DNA of 64,000 bases from Tessaracoccus oleiagri. GTDB taxonomy: Bacteria > Actinomycetota > Actinomycetes > Propionibacteriales > Propionibacteriaceae. Each line of letters begins with the position of its first letter. Positions within the stretch are counted from its first letter, which is position 1. Positions 33,521 to 42,680 of this stretch are shown piece after piece. The translations under genes were made by a program, and so were the position numbers. Where the stretch lies: contig NZ_FNGP01000001.1 in the NCBI RefSeq assembly GCF_900103275.1, positions 434,001 to 498,000 of the forward strand, read 5' to 3'. The notes under the pieces are model-generated. The model worked only from the letters and a program-made list of their open reading frames with translations, was not told the DNA's origin and ran no database searches.

Positions 33521-36500
33521 ATGCTCCAGCTCCTGAGCGTTCGCAAGTCGTACACGACGGGTTCGTTCACGCAGACGGCCCTCGACGACGTGTCGATCGC
33601 GTTCCGGGACAACGAGTTCGTCGCGATCCTCGGCCCGTCGGGTTCCGGCAAGACGACGCTGCTGAACATCGTCGGCGGCCTCGACCACTACGACTCCGGC
33701 GACGTGATCATCGACGGGGTCTCCACCCGCGAGTACCGCGACCGCGACTGGGACGCCTACCGCAACAACCGGATCGGGTTCGTCTTCCAGAGCTACAACC
33801 TGATCCCGCACCAGTCGGTGCTGGCCAACGTCGAGCTCGCGCTCACCCTCGCCGGCGTCTCCCGCGCGGCGCGACGGGCGAAGGCCATGGCCGCGCTTAC
33901 CGACGTCGGGCTGGCCGAGCACGCGCACAAGCTACCCAACCAGCTCTCTGGCGGACAGATGCAGCGCGTCGCGATCGCCCGCGCGCTGATCAACGACCCC
34001 GAGATCCTCCTCGCCGACGAGCCCACCGGCGCCCTCGACTCCACCACCAGCGTCCACGTCATGGACCTGCTCACGCAGATCGCCCGCGACCGGCTGGTGA
34101 TCATGGTGACGCACAACCCGGACCTCGCCGCGCAGTACGCGACGCGCACCGTCGCCCTGAGCGATGGGGCGGTCGTGCAGGACACCGACCCGTACTGGCC
34201 GGCGGAGGTGCCCGACGAGGGCGACGGGCTGCGCCGGACGGCGATGTCGTTCCTGACGGCGATCGGGTTGTCGTTCACGAACCTGATGACCAAGAAGGGC
34301 CGCACCCTGATGACGGCCTTCGCGGGCAGCATCGGCATCGTCGGCATCGCGGCCATCCTCGCGCTCGCCAACGGTGTGGGCCTCTACATCAAGGACATCG
34401 AGGAGGAGACGCTCTCGATGTACCCGCTGTCGATCCAGGCGCAGGGGATCGACATGACCGCGCTGCTGACCGGCGGCGGGGGTGACGACTCCGAGCCGGC
34501 CGGCGACGACGACCCCGGCGGCGGCCCGGTGCGCGAGGTCCCGATGCTCAACCGCGTGTTCTCCGGCGTCAACACCAACGACCTCACCTCCCTCAAGCGC
34601 TACCTCGACTTCGGCGGCGGGGGCATCGATGAGTACACCAACGCCATCGAGTACTCCTACGACGTGACCCCGCAGATCTACCGGCGCGACGTCAGCGACG
34701 GGGTCCGGCAGGTCAACCCGGACACCACGTTCAACTCCATCGGCTTCGGCGCGAGCCCCGACGCGGGCGGGCCCTTCGCGTCGCAGCTGGGCGGCGATTC
34801 GTTCGAGGAACTGATGGACGACCTGTCACTCGTCGAGGAGCAGTACGACGTGGTGGCCGGCGACTGGCCGCAGGGGCCGGACGAGCTCGTCGTGGTGCTG
34901 TCCTCGCGCGGCGGCATCGGCGACTACGCCCTCTACACACTCGGGCTGCGCGACGCCGCGGAGCTCGACCGGATGGTGCAGCAACTGCGCGACGGCGAGG
35001 AGCTCACCGAGCCCGCGCCCGCCGGCACCTACGACTACGACGAGATCCTGGGCGTCACGTTCTCGCTCGTCCACGCCGCCGACTACTACACCTACGACGA
35101 CGCCTACGACATCTGGACCGACCGACGCAGCGATCCCGCCTACCTGCGCGGGCTCGTGGAGGAGGGCGAGGAGCTGCGCGTCGCCGGCATCGTGAAGCCG
35201 AAGGAGGACGCGTCGGCCACCGCGCTCAACCCGGGCATCTACTACGACCCCTCCCTGACCCACCACGTCATGGAGGTGGCCGCCGACAGCACGATCGTCA
35301 AGGACCAGCTCGGCGAGCGCAGCCGCAACGTCTTCACCGGCAAGAGCTTCGGCGACGACGACCCCGAGATCCAGGACTTCGACCTCTCGTCGCTCGTCAC
35401 CATCGACGAGTCCGCCATCGCCGGCGCGTTCAGCGTCGACGAGTCCATGCTCACCATCGACCCCTCCGGCTTCGACCTCGCGATGCCCGACATCGCCCTC
35501 GACCCGTCGCTGATGCCGGCGCTCGACCTGTCGTCGCTCGCCGGGAGCCTCGACCTCTCCGACGTGCTGGTGCTTCCCGAGCCGGCCCCGGCCGAGCCGC
35601 AGCCCTCCCCGTCGCCCTCGCCGATCCCGGACGTGGATCCCGACGAGGCCGCCGCCGCCCTCGGCGGGCTGATGACTGCCTATGCCGACTACGTCGAGGC
35701 GCAGGGCCTTGACCCGGCCCAGTTCGCGGACAACTTCAACCAGTTCGTCGCGAGCGAGGAGGGCTCGGCGGCGCTGGTGGCGGTCGAGGACCTGGACATG
35801 GTGCAGGGGTACCTTGACTTCAGCGTCGGCGACGGGCTGGACCCGCTCGACGTCACCGGCAACCTCCAGCCGTTCCTCGATTCGCTGGCTCCCGCGCCGC
35901 AGCAGGTCGTGCCGGACACCGCCACGACGAGGTTCGCGGAGGACTACCTCCGGTTCGCCGACGACTACTCGCTCGACCCGCTGAACGTGGCCGACAACCT
36001 GCCGCTGTTCCTCGGCTCGCCCGAGGGGCAGTCCGCGCTGGCCGACACAGGGATCCGGCTCGACTTCGCGCCCGTGGAGCGGCAGTTGCAGGCCGCGATC
36101 ACCGACTACATGGGCCAGGTGATGGCCGTCTACACCGAGCAGCTGAGCGGCCAGGTGGCTGACGCGCTGCAGGCGCAGGTGGGCGCGGCGATGGAGTCGA
36201 CGATGAGCCAGCTCGCCGCGACCCTGCCGTCGGCGATGCGCGTCGACGAGGCCGCCCTGCAGGAGGCGTTCCAGTTCAACCTCGACCCCCAGGAACTCAC
36301 GCAACTGCTGGTGGCGATGTCGGCCGCCGAGCAGAACAGCTACGAGCGCAACCTCCGGACGCTGGGCTACGCCGACCCGGATTCGCCGTCGCGGATCGAC
36401 CTCTACCCCGTCGACTTCGAGGGCAAGGAGCACATCACCGACCTGCTCAACGCCTACAACGAGGACCAGCGCGCCAGCGGCAACGACGACCGCGTCATCA

Positions 36501-36958
36501 CCTGGACCGACATCGTCGGCGCGCTCATGTCGTCGGTGACCGACATCATCAACATGATCAGCTACGTGCTGATCGCGTTCGTCGCGATCTCGCTGGTGGT
36601 CTCGTCGATCATGATCGGCATCATCACGTACGTCTCCGTGCTCGAGCGACGGAAGGAGATCGGCATCCTGCGCGCCGTCGGCGCCAGCAAGGGCGACATC
36701 GCCCGCGTGTTCAACGCCGAGACCCTCATCGTCGGCTTCGTCGCCGGCGTGATGGGCATCCTCATCACGCTGCTGCTCACGATTCCGGCCAACGCCATCG
36801 TCGAGTCGCGCTTCGACGTCGCCAACGTCGCCGTGCTGCCCTGGCAGGCCGCGGTCATCCTGGTGTTCATCAGCATGGGCCTGTCGTTCCTCGCGGGCCT
36901 GATCCCGTCGTCGGCCGCCTCCCGGAAGGACCCCGTCGAGGCGCTGCGCAGCGAGTAG
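33521..36958 (+). CDS. Large MacB-like ABC transporter: fused ATPase and FtsX permease with a giant extracellular domain
   Basis: 1145 residues from ATG 33521. Residues 1-220 are a LolD/MacB-type ATPase: Walker [25 protein letters not shown], Walker [15 protein letters not shown] helix near residues 257-285 leads to an extracytoplasmic region of about 700 residues with a Pro/Ser-rich linker (near 690-710) and three copies of a motif around LDPxxxxxNxxxF (near 720, 765 and 808). Three C-terminal helices form the FtsX core, with [19 protein letters not shown]. MacB-type proteins are mechanotransmitters, not classic pumps. Here both domains are in one chain, so a homodimer would be complete. Substrate unknown, perhaps a lipoprotein or peptide. 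Confidence 0.85.
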   Translation: MLQLLSVRKSYTTGSFTQTALDDVSIAFRDNEFVAILGPSGSGKTTLLNIVGGLDHYDSGDVIIDGVSTREYRDRDWDAYRNNRIGFVFQSYNLIPHQSVLANVELALTLAGVSRAARRAKAMAALTDVGLAEHAHKLPNQLSGGQMQRVAIARALINDPEILLADEPTGALDSTTSVHVMDLLTQIARDRLVIMVTHNPDLAAQYATRTVALSDGAVVQDTDPYWPAEVPDEGDGLRRTAMSFLTAIGLSFTNLMTKKGRTLMTAFAGSIGIVGIAAILALANGVGLYIKDIEEETLSMYPLSIQAQGIDMTALLTGGGGDDSEPAGDDDPGGGPVREVPMLNRVFSGVNTNDLTSLKRYLDFGGGGIDEYTNAIEYSYDVTPQIYRRDVSDGVRQVNPDTTFNSIGFGASPDAGGPFASQLGGDSFEELMDDLSLVEEQYDVVAGDWPQGPDELVVVLSSRGGIGDYALYTLGLRDAAELDRMVQQLRDGEELTEPAPAGTYDYDEILGVTFSLVHAADYYTYDDAYDIWTDRRSDPAYLRGLVEEGEELRVAGIVKPKEDASATALNPGIYYDPSLTHHVMEVAADSTIVKDQLGERSRNVFTGKSFGDDDPEIQDFDLSSLVTIDESAIAGAFSVDESMLTIDPSGFDLAMPDIALDPSLMPALDLSSLAGSLDLSDVLVLPEPAPAEPQPSPSPSPIPDVDPDEAAAALGGLMTAYADYVEAQGLDPAQFADNFNQFVASEEGSAALVAVEDLDMVQGYLDFSVGDGLDPLDVTGNLQPFLDSLAPAPQQVVPDTATTRFAEDYLRFADDYSLDPLNVADNLPLFLGSPEGQSALADTGIRLDFAPVERQLQAAITDYMGQVMAVYTEQLSGQVADALQAQVGAAMESTMSQLAATLPSAMRVDEAALQEAFQFNLDPQELTQLLVAMSAAEQNSYERNLRTLGYADPDSPSRIDLYPVDFEGKEHITDLLNAYNEDQRASGNDDRVITWTDIVGALMSSVTDIINMISYVLIAFVAISLVVSSIMIGIITYVSVLERRKEIGILRAVGASKGDIARVFNAETLIVGFVAGVMGILITLLLTIPANAIVESRFDVANVAVLPWQAAVILVFISMGLSFLAGLIPSSAASRKDPVEALRSE

Positions 36959-36962
36959 CGCG

Positions 36963-37421
36963 TCAGAGGTTGCCCAGCGACGAGGCCGCCGCGGCCTGCA
37001 GGGTGGCGCGCTCCGCGTCGATCTCCGACTGCGGCACGAGCCCGGTGCTCTCCAGCCACGACAGCGCCCGCAGCTTGGCCTCCGTCTGCCGATACTCGGC
37101 CCACGCGGTCCGGATCCGCTCGGGGGCCTCCTTGATCACGTCGCCGACGTCGCGGAACAGGCGGTGCCCGTCGAGCGCGTCCTCGAGTTCGTCCTTGAGC
37201 GCCGGGTCGGAGACGTGGTCGACGAAGGCCTGGATCTCGCTGTAGCTCCCGCCCGAGCCGGACTCGATGCGGATGGCCTCGTCGCCGGCCTCGTCGCGGT
37301 AGTCGTGGATGCGTCCCGTGGCGGGGTCGAGGTACGCGTCGCCGCCCCGTCGGAGGGCCTCGGCGAGCGCGTCGATGTCGATGGACGCGAGGTGGAGCCG
37401 CTTGTCGCTTGCTTCTTCCAT
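36963..37421 (-). CDS. UPF0158-family protein
   Basis: 152 residues from ATG 37419-37421 (AGGATGG upstream); a GTG six codons earlier is possible. The sequence IDIDALAEALRRGGDAYLDPATGRIHDY is the family N-terminus, followed by EIQAFVDHVSDPALKDELEDAL and RFRxW-like helices (ERIRTAWAEYRQTE). Function of the family is unknown. Convergent with the MacB-like gene, 4 bases from its stop. Confidence 0.75.
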   Translation of the reverse strand: MEEASDKRLHLASIDIDALAEALRRGGDAYLDPATGRIHDYRDEAGDEAIRIESGSGGSYSEIQAFVDHVSDPALKDELEDALDGHRLFRDVGDVIKEAPERIRTAWAEYRQTEAKLRALSWLESTGLVPQSEIDAERATLQAAAASSLGNL

Positions 37422-37458
37422 GTGCCCATCCTGCGCCACGACGGGGGCAGCGGGGCCG

Positions 37459-37980
37459 CTAGTAGCCGATCCGCCAGCCCTCGACGAGGCCCCGCGCGTA
37501 GGCGGCCTGCCCGAGGTGGGCGACCGCGTCGTCGATGAGGCTGATGATCCGCACGCCGCGGGTGGTGGGCGGGTCCCAGGAGTCGTCGACGACGACGTCG
37601 AGGTCCTCCTCGGAGAGGGTGTCGGTGTAGGCGGTGAGGGCGGAGACGACGGCCGCGAGGTAGTCGCCGAGCGCGTCGGGGTCGGCCACCCGCAGTTCGC
37701 CCACGGCGCCGCTGTCGTCGCCGAACCCGAAGGTGTGCGGCCCGCGCTCGACCCCGAGCCGGTCGGCCCAGCCGCCGCGGACCCACTCCTGCTCCTCCTG
37801 GACGAGGTCTGCGAGTTGGACGTCCATCTGGCGGGCGGCGTGCCACACGAGCCAGGCGATCGAGTTGCCGCGATGCTCGGGCATCGCGTGCAGCGCCTCG
37901 GGGGTGATGCCGTCGAGCACCGTGCGGGCGGTGTCGACGGGGCGCTGGGCGGCGTCGGCGAGCAGTTGACGATGGTCCAT
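37459..37980 (-). CDS. DinB/mycothiol-dependent-type four-helix protein
   Basis: 173 residues from ATG 37978-37980. Four-helix layout with DinB-like metal histidines: ALHAMPEHRGNSIAWLVWHA (about residues 30-50) and a C-terminal DDAVAHLGQAAYARGL. Members of this superfamily bind a divalent metal and several use bacillithiol or mycothiol as co-substrate. The specific reaction is not readable. Confidence 0.8.
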   Translation of the reverse strand: MDHRQLLADAAQRPVDTARTVLDGITPEALHAMPEHRGNSIAWLVWHAARQMDVQLADLVQEEQEWVRGGWADRLGVERGPHTFGFGDDSGAVGELRVADPDALGDYLAAVVSALTAYTDTLSEEDLDVVVDDSWDPPTTRGVRIISLIDDAVAHLGQAAYARGLVEGWRIGY

Positions 37981-38038
37981 GGTCGGTCCTTCCCTCGTCA
38001 CCCCATCGTAACGACCGGATGCCCGGCGACCGCCCGAA

Positions 38039-38419
38039 TCAGCCGAGGCGACCCAGCACGGCAAGGGCCTCGTCGAGCCGGTCGATGGGCACGAGCAGGT
38101 GGTCGTGGTGGAAGCCGGCGATGACGTTGCAGCTGATGGACGCGTCGGCCAGGGCCGCGCTGACCGCGGCGGTCAGCCCGACGGCCGCCAGCGAGGAGTG
38201 CACCCGCAGCGTGATCCAGCCGGCGACGAAGTCGTACGCCAGCCCGAGCCGGTCGGCGTCCTCCTGCGCGACGACGACGCTCAGTCCCTCGGGCTCGACG
38301 ACGCTGGCCAGCACCTCGGCCGCGGGCGGCTCGTCGACCGCGGCGAAGACGTACCGCCCCGCGCGGGCCTCCGGCGACATCGTCGCCAACAACTTCCCGA
38401 GGTCCGTCTCACCGCTCAT
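38039..38419 (-). CDS. ACT-domain protein (DUF2241 type)
   Basis: 126 residues from ATG 38417-38419; a GTG three codons upstream is possible. GETDLGKLLATMSPEARAGR is the typical N-terminus of this two-domain ACT group, followed by LSVVVAQEDADRLGL and AVSAALADASISCNVIAGFH. ACT domains bind amino acids or other small ligands. Encoded next to DinB and arsC genes without tight coupling. Role unknown. Confidence 0.75.
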   Translation of the reverse strand: MSGETDLGKLLATMSPEARAGRYVFAAVDEPPAAEVLASVVEPEGLSVVVAQEDADRLGLAYDFVAGWITLRVHSSLAAVGLTAAVSAALADASISCNVIAGFHHDHLLVPIDRLDEALAVLGRLG

Positions 38420-38440
38420 GCCCGCCACCGTAGCCCCGAG

Positions 38441-38453
38441 TTACAGAAAACTC
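38441..38453. repeat. 13-bp fragment identical to the tip of the 79-bp palindromic element
   Basis: TTACAGAAAACTC matches the outer 13 bases of the arms at 31784 and 63596, then similarity stops. It lies between the ACT-domain gene and arsC, 4 bases from the arsC stop. Either a remnant of a lost copy or a target-site-like sequence. Confidence 0.5.
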
Positions 38454-38457
38454 GCGG

Positions 38458-38868
38458 TCAGGCGACCGGCGGCACCCCGAGCGAGGCCAAGAGTTCCTCG
38501 ACGCGGCGGCGGATGTCGTCGCGGATCGGCCGCACCGCGTCGACGCCCTGGCCTGCGGGGTCCTGCAGTTCCCAGTCCTCGTAGCGCTTGCCCGGGTAGA
38601 AGGGGCAGGCGTCGCCGCAGCCCATGGTGATCACCACGTCGGACGCCTGGACGGCCTCGGGGGTGAGGATCTTCGGCTTCTCGGCGGAGATGTCGATGCC
38701 CTCCTCGAGCAGCACGTCGCGGACGGCCGGGTTGATGGAGTCGGCCGGGGCGGAGCCGGCCGAGCGCACCTCCACCGCACCGCCGGAGAGGTGGCGGGTG
38801 TAGGCGGCGGCCATCTGGGACCGACCGGCGTTGTGGACGCAGACGAACATCACGGAGGGCTTTGACAT
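38458..38868 (-). CDS. arsC: Arsenate reductase, low-molecular-weight phosphatase type
   Basis: 136 residues from ATG 38866-38868. The phosphatase loop FVCVHNAGRSQMA (CxxxxxxRS variant with V-H-N-A-G-R-S) is typical of thioredoxin- or mycothiol-linked arsenate reductases. CGDACPFYPGKRYEDWELQDPAGQG carries further cysteines (written here in part: MGCGDACPFYPGKR) and the DPA catalytic Asp region. It reduces arsenate to arsenite for export by the adjacent Acr3 protein. Same strand, 10 bases after the acr3 stop. Confidence 0.9.
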   Translation of the reverse strand: MSKPSVMFVCVHNAGRSQMAAAYTRHLSGGAVEVRSAGSAPADSINPAVRDVLLEEGIDISAEKPKILTPEAVQASDVVITMGCGDACPFYPGKRYEDWELQDPAGQGVDAVRPIRDDIRRRVEELLASLGVPPVA

Positions 38869-38878
38869 GGGGTTCCTC

Positions 38879-39970
38879 TCAGCGGACCGGGACGGTCGGG
38901 TCGTTCTTGAACAGCTTGGGCGCGAGCCACAGGGACACGTAGACCAGCCCGACGAGCACGGGCACCTCGATGAGCGGGCCCACCACGCCGGCGAGCGCCT
39001 GGCCCGAGGTGACGCCGAAGGTGCCGATGGCGACGGCGATGGCGAGCTCGAAGTTGTTGCCCGCCGCGGTGAAGGCGACCGTCGTGGAGTGGGCGTAGTC
39101 GAGGCCCGCTGCGCGGGAGGCCAGCAGGGAGCCGAGCCACATGACGGCGAAGTACAGCAGCAGCGGCAGCGCGATGCGGGCGACGTCGAGCGGCCGGCTC
39201 GTGATCGCCTCGCCTTGGAGGGCGAACAGCAGCACGATCGTGAACAGCAGCCCGTAGAGCGCCCACGGCCCGAGCTTCGGCAGGAAGCGGTGCTCGTACC
39301 ACTCGCGCCCCTTCGCGCGCTCGCCGAAGTGGCGGGTCAGGAAGCCGGCGAGCAGCGGGATCCCGAGGAACACCAGGACGGACAGGAAGATCGCCCAGAA
39401 CGAGAAGTCCGCCGACGTCGTCGGCAGCCCCAGCCAGCCGGGCAGGATCTGCAGGTAGAACCAGCCGAGGAACGAGAACGCGAGCACCTGGAACACGGAG
39501 TTGACGGCGACGAGCACCGCCGCGGCCTCCGTGTCGCCGCAGGCGAGGTCGTTCCAGATCAGCACCATCGCGATGCAGCGGGCGAGACCGACGATGATGA
39601 GCCCGGTCCGGTACTCGGGCAGGTCCGGCACCAGCAGCCACGCGAGCGCGAACATGAGCGCCGGACCGACGACCCAGTTGAGCACCAGCGACAGTCCCAT
39701 GAGCCGCTTGTCGGCCGTGACGCGCCTCGTCTCGTCGTACCGCACCTTGGCGAGCACCGGGTACATCATCACGAGCAGGCCGATCGCGATCGGCACCGAC
39801 ACCGAACCGACCTTGACGGCGTCGAGCGCCTCGTTGAGCCCGGGCACGAGCCGGCCGAGCGCCAGGCCGAGCACCATGGCGCCGATGATCCAGACCGGCA
39901 GGTAGCGGTCGAGGGTGCTCATCTGGCGCGCGACGCCGGTGTGGGGGGCGGGCGAATGCGTGACGGACAC
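38879..39970 (-). CDS. arsB: Acr3-family arsenite efflux permease
   Basis: 363 residues, about ten helices, from ATG 39968-39970. Diagnostic segment VGLARCIAMVLIWNDLACGD (about residues 124-143) contains the conserved RCIAMV/VWN and the essential cysteine of Acr3 proteins. FTAAGNNFELAIAVAIGTFG is the second conserved block. Exports arsenite by antiport. Divergent from arsR; the two operators between them should control both directions. Confidence 0.93.
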   Translation of the reverse strand: MSVTHSPAPHTGVARQMSTLDRYLPVWIIGAMVLGLALGRLVPGLNEALDAVKVGSVSVPIAIGLLVMMYPVLAKVRYDETRRVTADKRLMGLSLVLNWVVGPALMFALAWLLVPDLPEYRTGLIIVGLARCIAMVLIWNDLACGDTEAAAVLVAVNSVFQVLAFSFLGWFYLQILPGWLGLPTTSADFSFWAIFLSVLVFLGIPLLAGFLTRHFGERAKGREWYEHRFLPKLGPWALYGLLFTIVLLFALQGEAITSRPLDVARIALPLLLYFAVMWLGSLLASRAAGLDYAHSTTVAFTAAGNNFELAIAVAIGTFGVTSGQALAGVVGPLIEVPVLVGLVYVSLWLAPKLFKNDPTVPVR

Positions 39971-39984
39971 AATTCTCCTGACGT

Positions 39985-40035
39985 ATTGACGAATGTCGAT
40001 GCCTATCCTCCCAGCGGCGATCGACGCCTGTCAAT
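39985..40035. promoter_or_regulatory. Two matching ArsR operators between acr3 and arsR
   Basis: ATTGACGAATGTCGAT (39985-40000) and ATCGACGCCTGTCAAT (40020-40035) share the form AT-Y-GAC-N4-GTC-R-AT and are inverse-related in their Y/R positions. Centres are 35 bases apart. Each overlaps a likely promoter element of one of the divergent genes. The imperfect dyad with a 4-base centre is typical of ArsR/SmtB-type sites. Confidence 0.7.
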
Positions 40036-40053
40036 GTGACGTAGGATGGCACG

Positions 40054-40425
40054 ATGACCACGCACATCGAACTCACCCCGACGTCCGCCGTCGACTGCTC
40101 GAGCGCCGCGACGGTCATGATGCCCGCCGAGCGCGCCGAATGCCTCGCCGAGATCTTCAAGGCGCTGTCCGACCCCACGCGCGTCCGCCTGCTCGCCTAC
40201 ATCAGCGACTCCATCGACGGCACCGCCTGCGCCTGCCACCTCCCCGACGCGCTCGGCATCAGCCAGCCGACGCTGTCACACCACCTCAAGAAGCTGACCG
40301 ACGCGGGCCTCGTCACTCGACAGCAGCGCGGGCGGTGGGCCCACTACACCGCCGCCCCGAGCGTCCTCGAGGTGGCGCGCGAGTTCCTCGGGGCGTCGAC
40401 GGAGGCCGCCGCCCGCTGCTGCTGA
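40054..40425 (+). CDS. arsR: ArsR-family arsenic-responsive repressor
   Basis: 123 residues from ATG 40054. Winged helix: SDPTRVRLLAYISDSIDG, then ISQPTLSHHLKKLTDAGLV as the recognition helix. A CAC pair in GTACACHLPDALG lies at the start of the DNA-binding helix, similar in placement to the CxC metalloid site of ArsR, and further cysteines occur near the start and at the extreme C-terminus (ARCC). Arsenite or antimonite binding should release it from the two operators upstream. Confidence 0.9.
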   Translation: MTTHIELTPTSAVDCSSAATVMMPAERAECLAEIFKALSDPTRVRLLAYISDSIDGTACACHLPDALGISQPTLSHHLKKLTDAGLVTRQQRGRWAHYTAAPSVLEVAREFLGASTEAAARCC

Positions 40426-40440
40426 GGCCCCGGGCGGGGC

Positions 40441-41064
40441 TCACACGAAGATGACCTGGGCCCCTTCGCTGATCTCGATGAAGTCCGCGGCGCTGATGAC
40501 GCCCTCGACGCCCGGGTGCATGTCCGCCTCGAGCAGCTTCATCATGTCGAACGTGAGCTTGCACGCGTACATGTGAGCCCCCGCCGCCTGCATCAGGTCG
40601 AGGAACTCCGGCACGTCGGGAACGTCCTCCTGGGCCATCATGCGCTTCATCATCCGCGTGGCGTAGCCCGTCATCCCCGGCAGGTTGCCGAGCGCCTGCG
40701 GCATCGAGGCGTGCTCGAGCCCCGGGCGCAGCCGCCCCAGGTCCGGCATGTGCATCGCCGTGTTGGCGGCAAGCGTGAACTGCAGCTTGTGGTTGGTCTT
40801 CATGTTGACGATGTCGAGGCCCCAGAAGGTGAAGAAGATGTGCACCTCGACACCCTCGCCCAGCGCGGCGTTGCCCATGATCAGCGCGGGGTACGCCATG
40901 TCGAGGTTGCCCTTCGAGCAGATGAAAGCAATCTTCCGGGGACCCGCCGGAACCGGGGCCGTGGAGGCCGACGGCGCCGCCGCTGTCCCGGCCTCGGGCT
41001 CGCGCCGGGTGGTCGTCGGGCCGAAGTCCGGGATGATGAAGCCCTCGGGCAGTGTGGTGGTCAT
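40441..41064 (-). CDS. DsrE/DsrF-type sulfur-carrier-related protein
   Basis: 207 residues from ATG 41062-41064 with GAGAGGAG upstream. After an Ala/Pro/Thr-rich N-terminal extension (to about residue 43) the DsrE fold begins: KIAFICSKGNLDMAYPALIM, EVHIFFTFWGLDIV, and a C-terminal AGAHMYACKLTFDMM with a conserved cysteine (ACKxT/S), then ISAADFIEIS. Such proteins take part in persulfide relay or membrane sulfur metabolism. It follows the DsrC/TusE-like gene by 13 bases and belongs to the SQR-like operon. Confidence 0.83.
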   Translation of the reverse strand: MTTTLPEGFIIPDFGPTTTRREPEAGTAAAPSASTAPVPAGPRKIAFICSKGNLDMAYPALIMGNAALGEGVEVHIFFTFWGLDIVNMKTNHKLQFTLAANTAMHMPDLGRLRPGLEHASMPQALGNLPGMTGYATRMMKRMMAQEDVPDVPEFLDLMQAAGAHMYACKLTFDMMKLLEADMHPGVEGVISAADFIEISEGAQVIFV

Positions 41065-41077
41065 TTGCGTGCTCCTC

Positions 41078-41401
41078 TCAGACGCAGCCGACGGGCTTGG
41101 GCAGGCCGGCGAGCCAGGCCATCTTCTTGGCCGGCTTGCCGGGGTAGAGGTCGAAGAGCTCCTTGACCTGGAAGCCGCCGACGGTCTGCATGCGGCGCAG
41201 CGTCGGCGTGACGCCGGTCTTCTTCGAGTCCTCGCGCATGAAGCGCAGGGGGGCGAGGTGGGCCTCGTCGAGTTCGATCCCGATGAGCGGCGCGAGGTCC
41301 GCGGCCAGGGCCTCGTCCCACTCGTCGCGCTTCGTGAAGAACCCCTCGGCGTCGACCTCGAAGGTGCGGCCATTGAGCTGGTTCGTGGGCATCGTCGTCA
41401 C
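41078..41401 (-). CDS. DsrC/TusE-like sulfur relay protein with a single C-terminal cysteine
   Basis: 107 residues. FEVDAEGFFTKRDEWDEALA, then EDSKKTGVTPTLRRM, and the C-terminal arm LAGLPKPVGCV are standard for the family. The penultimate cysteine (CysA) is present. The second cysteine of true DsrC, about ten residues earlier, is absent (sequence KKMAWLAG), as in TusE-type members. The protein should accept and pass persulfide sulfur. Start overlaps the stop of the flavoprotein gene by 4 bases. Confidence 0.85.
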   Translation of the reverse strand: MTTMPTNQLNGRTFEVDAEGFFTKRDEWDEALAADLAPLIGIELDEAHLAPLRFMREDSKKTGVTPTLRRMQTVGGFQVKELFDLYPGKPAKKMAWLAGLPKPVGCV

Positions 41402-42633
41402 TCCTTCGGCCGGCGCTTGCCGGCCATCGACATCTTGGCGGGGACGGGCATCTTGTGCCCCGGGAGCAGGACCTTCCAGTACAGCTGCTCGAACGCGAGC
41501 TTGCCGAGGTGGTTGACCCGCGACGGCTTCAACAGCGTCATCGGCCCCACCCCGGCGAGCGGGTAGCTGCCGAGCAGCGGCTCGGTGTCGTAGTTGAAGT
41601 CGAGCAGCATGGCCTGGCCGCGGCCGGACTCGACGAAGCAGTTCGCGTGCCCGTCGAACTGGTTCGGCAGGGGACGGCCCTCGACGGCGGCGACGAAGTT
41701 GTCGACGAACAGCTCGGTGGCGAAGTGGGCGACCGAGCCGGCCTTCGACGTCGGGATGTCCGAGGCGTCACCGAGGACGAAGATCCGCTCGTGCTCGGTG
41801 GAGCGCAGGGTGCGCTTGTCGACGGGGATGAACCCGGCGTCGTTGCCCAGGCCGGAGTCCATGACGAACTGCTGCCCGACGTTGGGCGGGACGGTGACCA
41901 GCAGGTCGAACGGCAGCTCCCGCCCGTCGTACGCGACGAGCTTCTGCTGCTCGTTGTCGATGCGCTCGACGGCGAAGTCCGCGGCGAGCCGGATGCTGCG
42001 GTCCCTGAGCAGACCGCCCAGTTCGGCGGAGGCCACCGGCTTGGTGAACGCCCCGTCGAGCGGGGTCACGTAGGTGATGTCCACCTTGTGCCGGATGCCG
42101 CGCTTGCGGAAGTGGTCCTCGACGAGGAACGCGAACTCGAGCGGCGCGACGGGGCACTTGATCGGCATCTCCGAGACGTGGACGAGGATCTTGCCCTTCT
42201 CGAACCGGCCGAGCGCCTCCTTGAGCGCCTTCGAGCCCTCAAGGGTGTAGAACTCGTGGACCTTGTCGCGCCACAGTGCGCCGTCGGCCATGCCGGGGAC
42301 CATCGTCGGGTCCGGGCGGGTGCCGGAGGCGATGAGGAGCCAGTCGTAGCCGAGGGTGCGCCCATCGGCGAGGTCGACCTGCCGGTCCTCGGCGCGAACG
42401 AGCTTGACGTCGCCCTCCACGAAGGAGATGCCGTCATTCAGGTACGAGCGGCGGTCGCGGACGACGCGCTCGGCCTTCATCCAGAACGGGATGAACAACA
42501 ACCCGGGCTGGTACACGTGCTCGTCGTCCCGGTCCACCACCGTGATGGACCACGAATCGTCGAGCACCTTGCGCAGGTGGTTGGCGGCCATGGTTCCGGC
42601 CGTTCCCGCGCCAAGGATGAGCAGGGTATTCAT
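41398..42633 (-). CDS. Sulfide:quinone oxidoreductase-like FAD flavoprotein
   Basis: 411 residues from ATG 42631-42633. N-terminal dinucleotide-binding motif LLILGAGTAGTMAANHL, second FAD contact RIFVLGDASDIPTSKAGSV, and a central PIKCPVAPLEFAFL with a redox-candidate cysteine typical of SQR-like enzymes. A C-terminal hydrophobic/basic tail (FEQLYWKVLLPGHKMP) could touch the membrane. It would oxidise sulfide or persulfide, with the DsrC/TusE- and DsrE-like proteins downstream accepting sulfane sulfur. Only some of the SQR cysteines are obvious, so an alternative acceptor is possible. Confidence 0.8.
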   Translation of the reverse strand: MNTLLILGAGTAGTMAANHLRKVLDDSWSITVVDRDDEHVYQPGLLFIPFWMKAERVVRDRRSYLNDGISFVEGDVKLVRAEDRQVDLADGRTLGYDWLLIASGTRPDPTMVPGMADGALWRDKVHEFYTLEGSKALKEALGRFEKGKILVHVSEMPIKCPVAPLEFAFLVEDHFRKRGIRHKVDITYVTPLDGAFTKPVASAELGGLLRDRSIRLAADFAVERIDNEQQKLVAYDGRELPFDLLVTVPPNVGQQFVMDSGLGNDAGFIPVDKRTLRSTEHERIFVLGDASDIPTSKAGSVAHFATELFVDNFVAAVEGRPLPNQFDGHANCFVESGRGQAMLLDFNYDTEPLLGSYPLAGVGPMTLLKPSRVNHLGKLAFEQLYWKVLLPGHKMPVPAKMSMAGKRRPKE

Positions 42634-42680
42634 GTCTCACAGAATACCCCCTACGGTATGTAGTAGGCGGCCGGGGCGAG

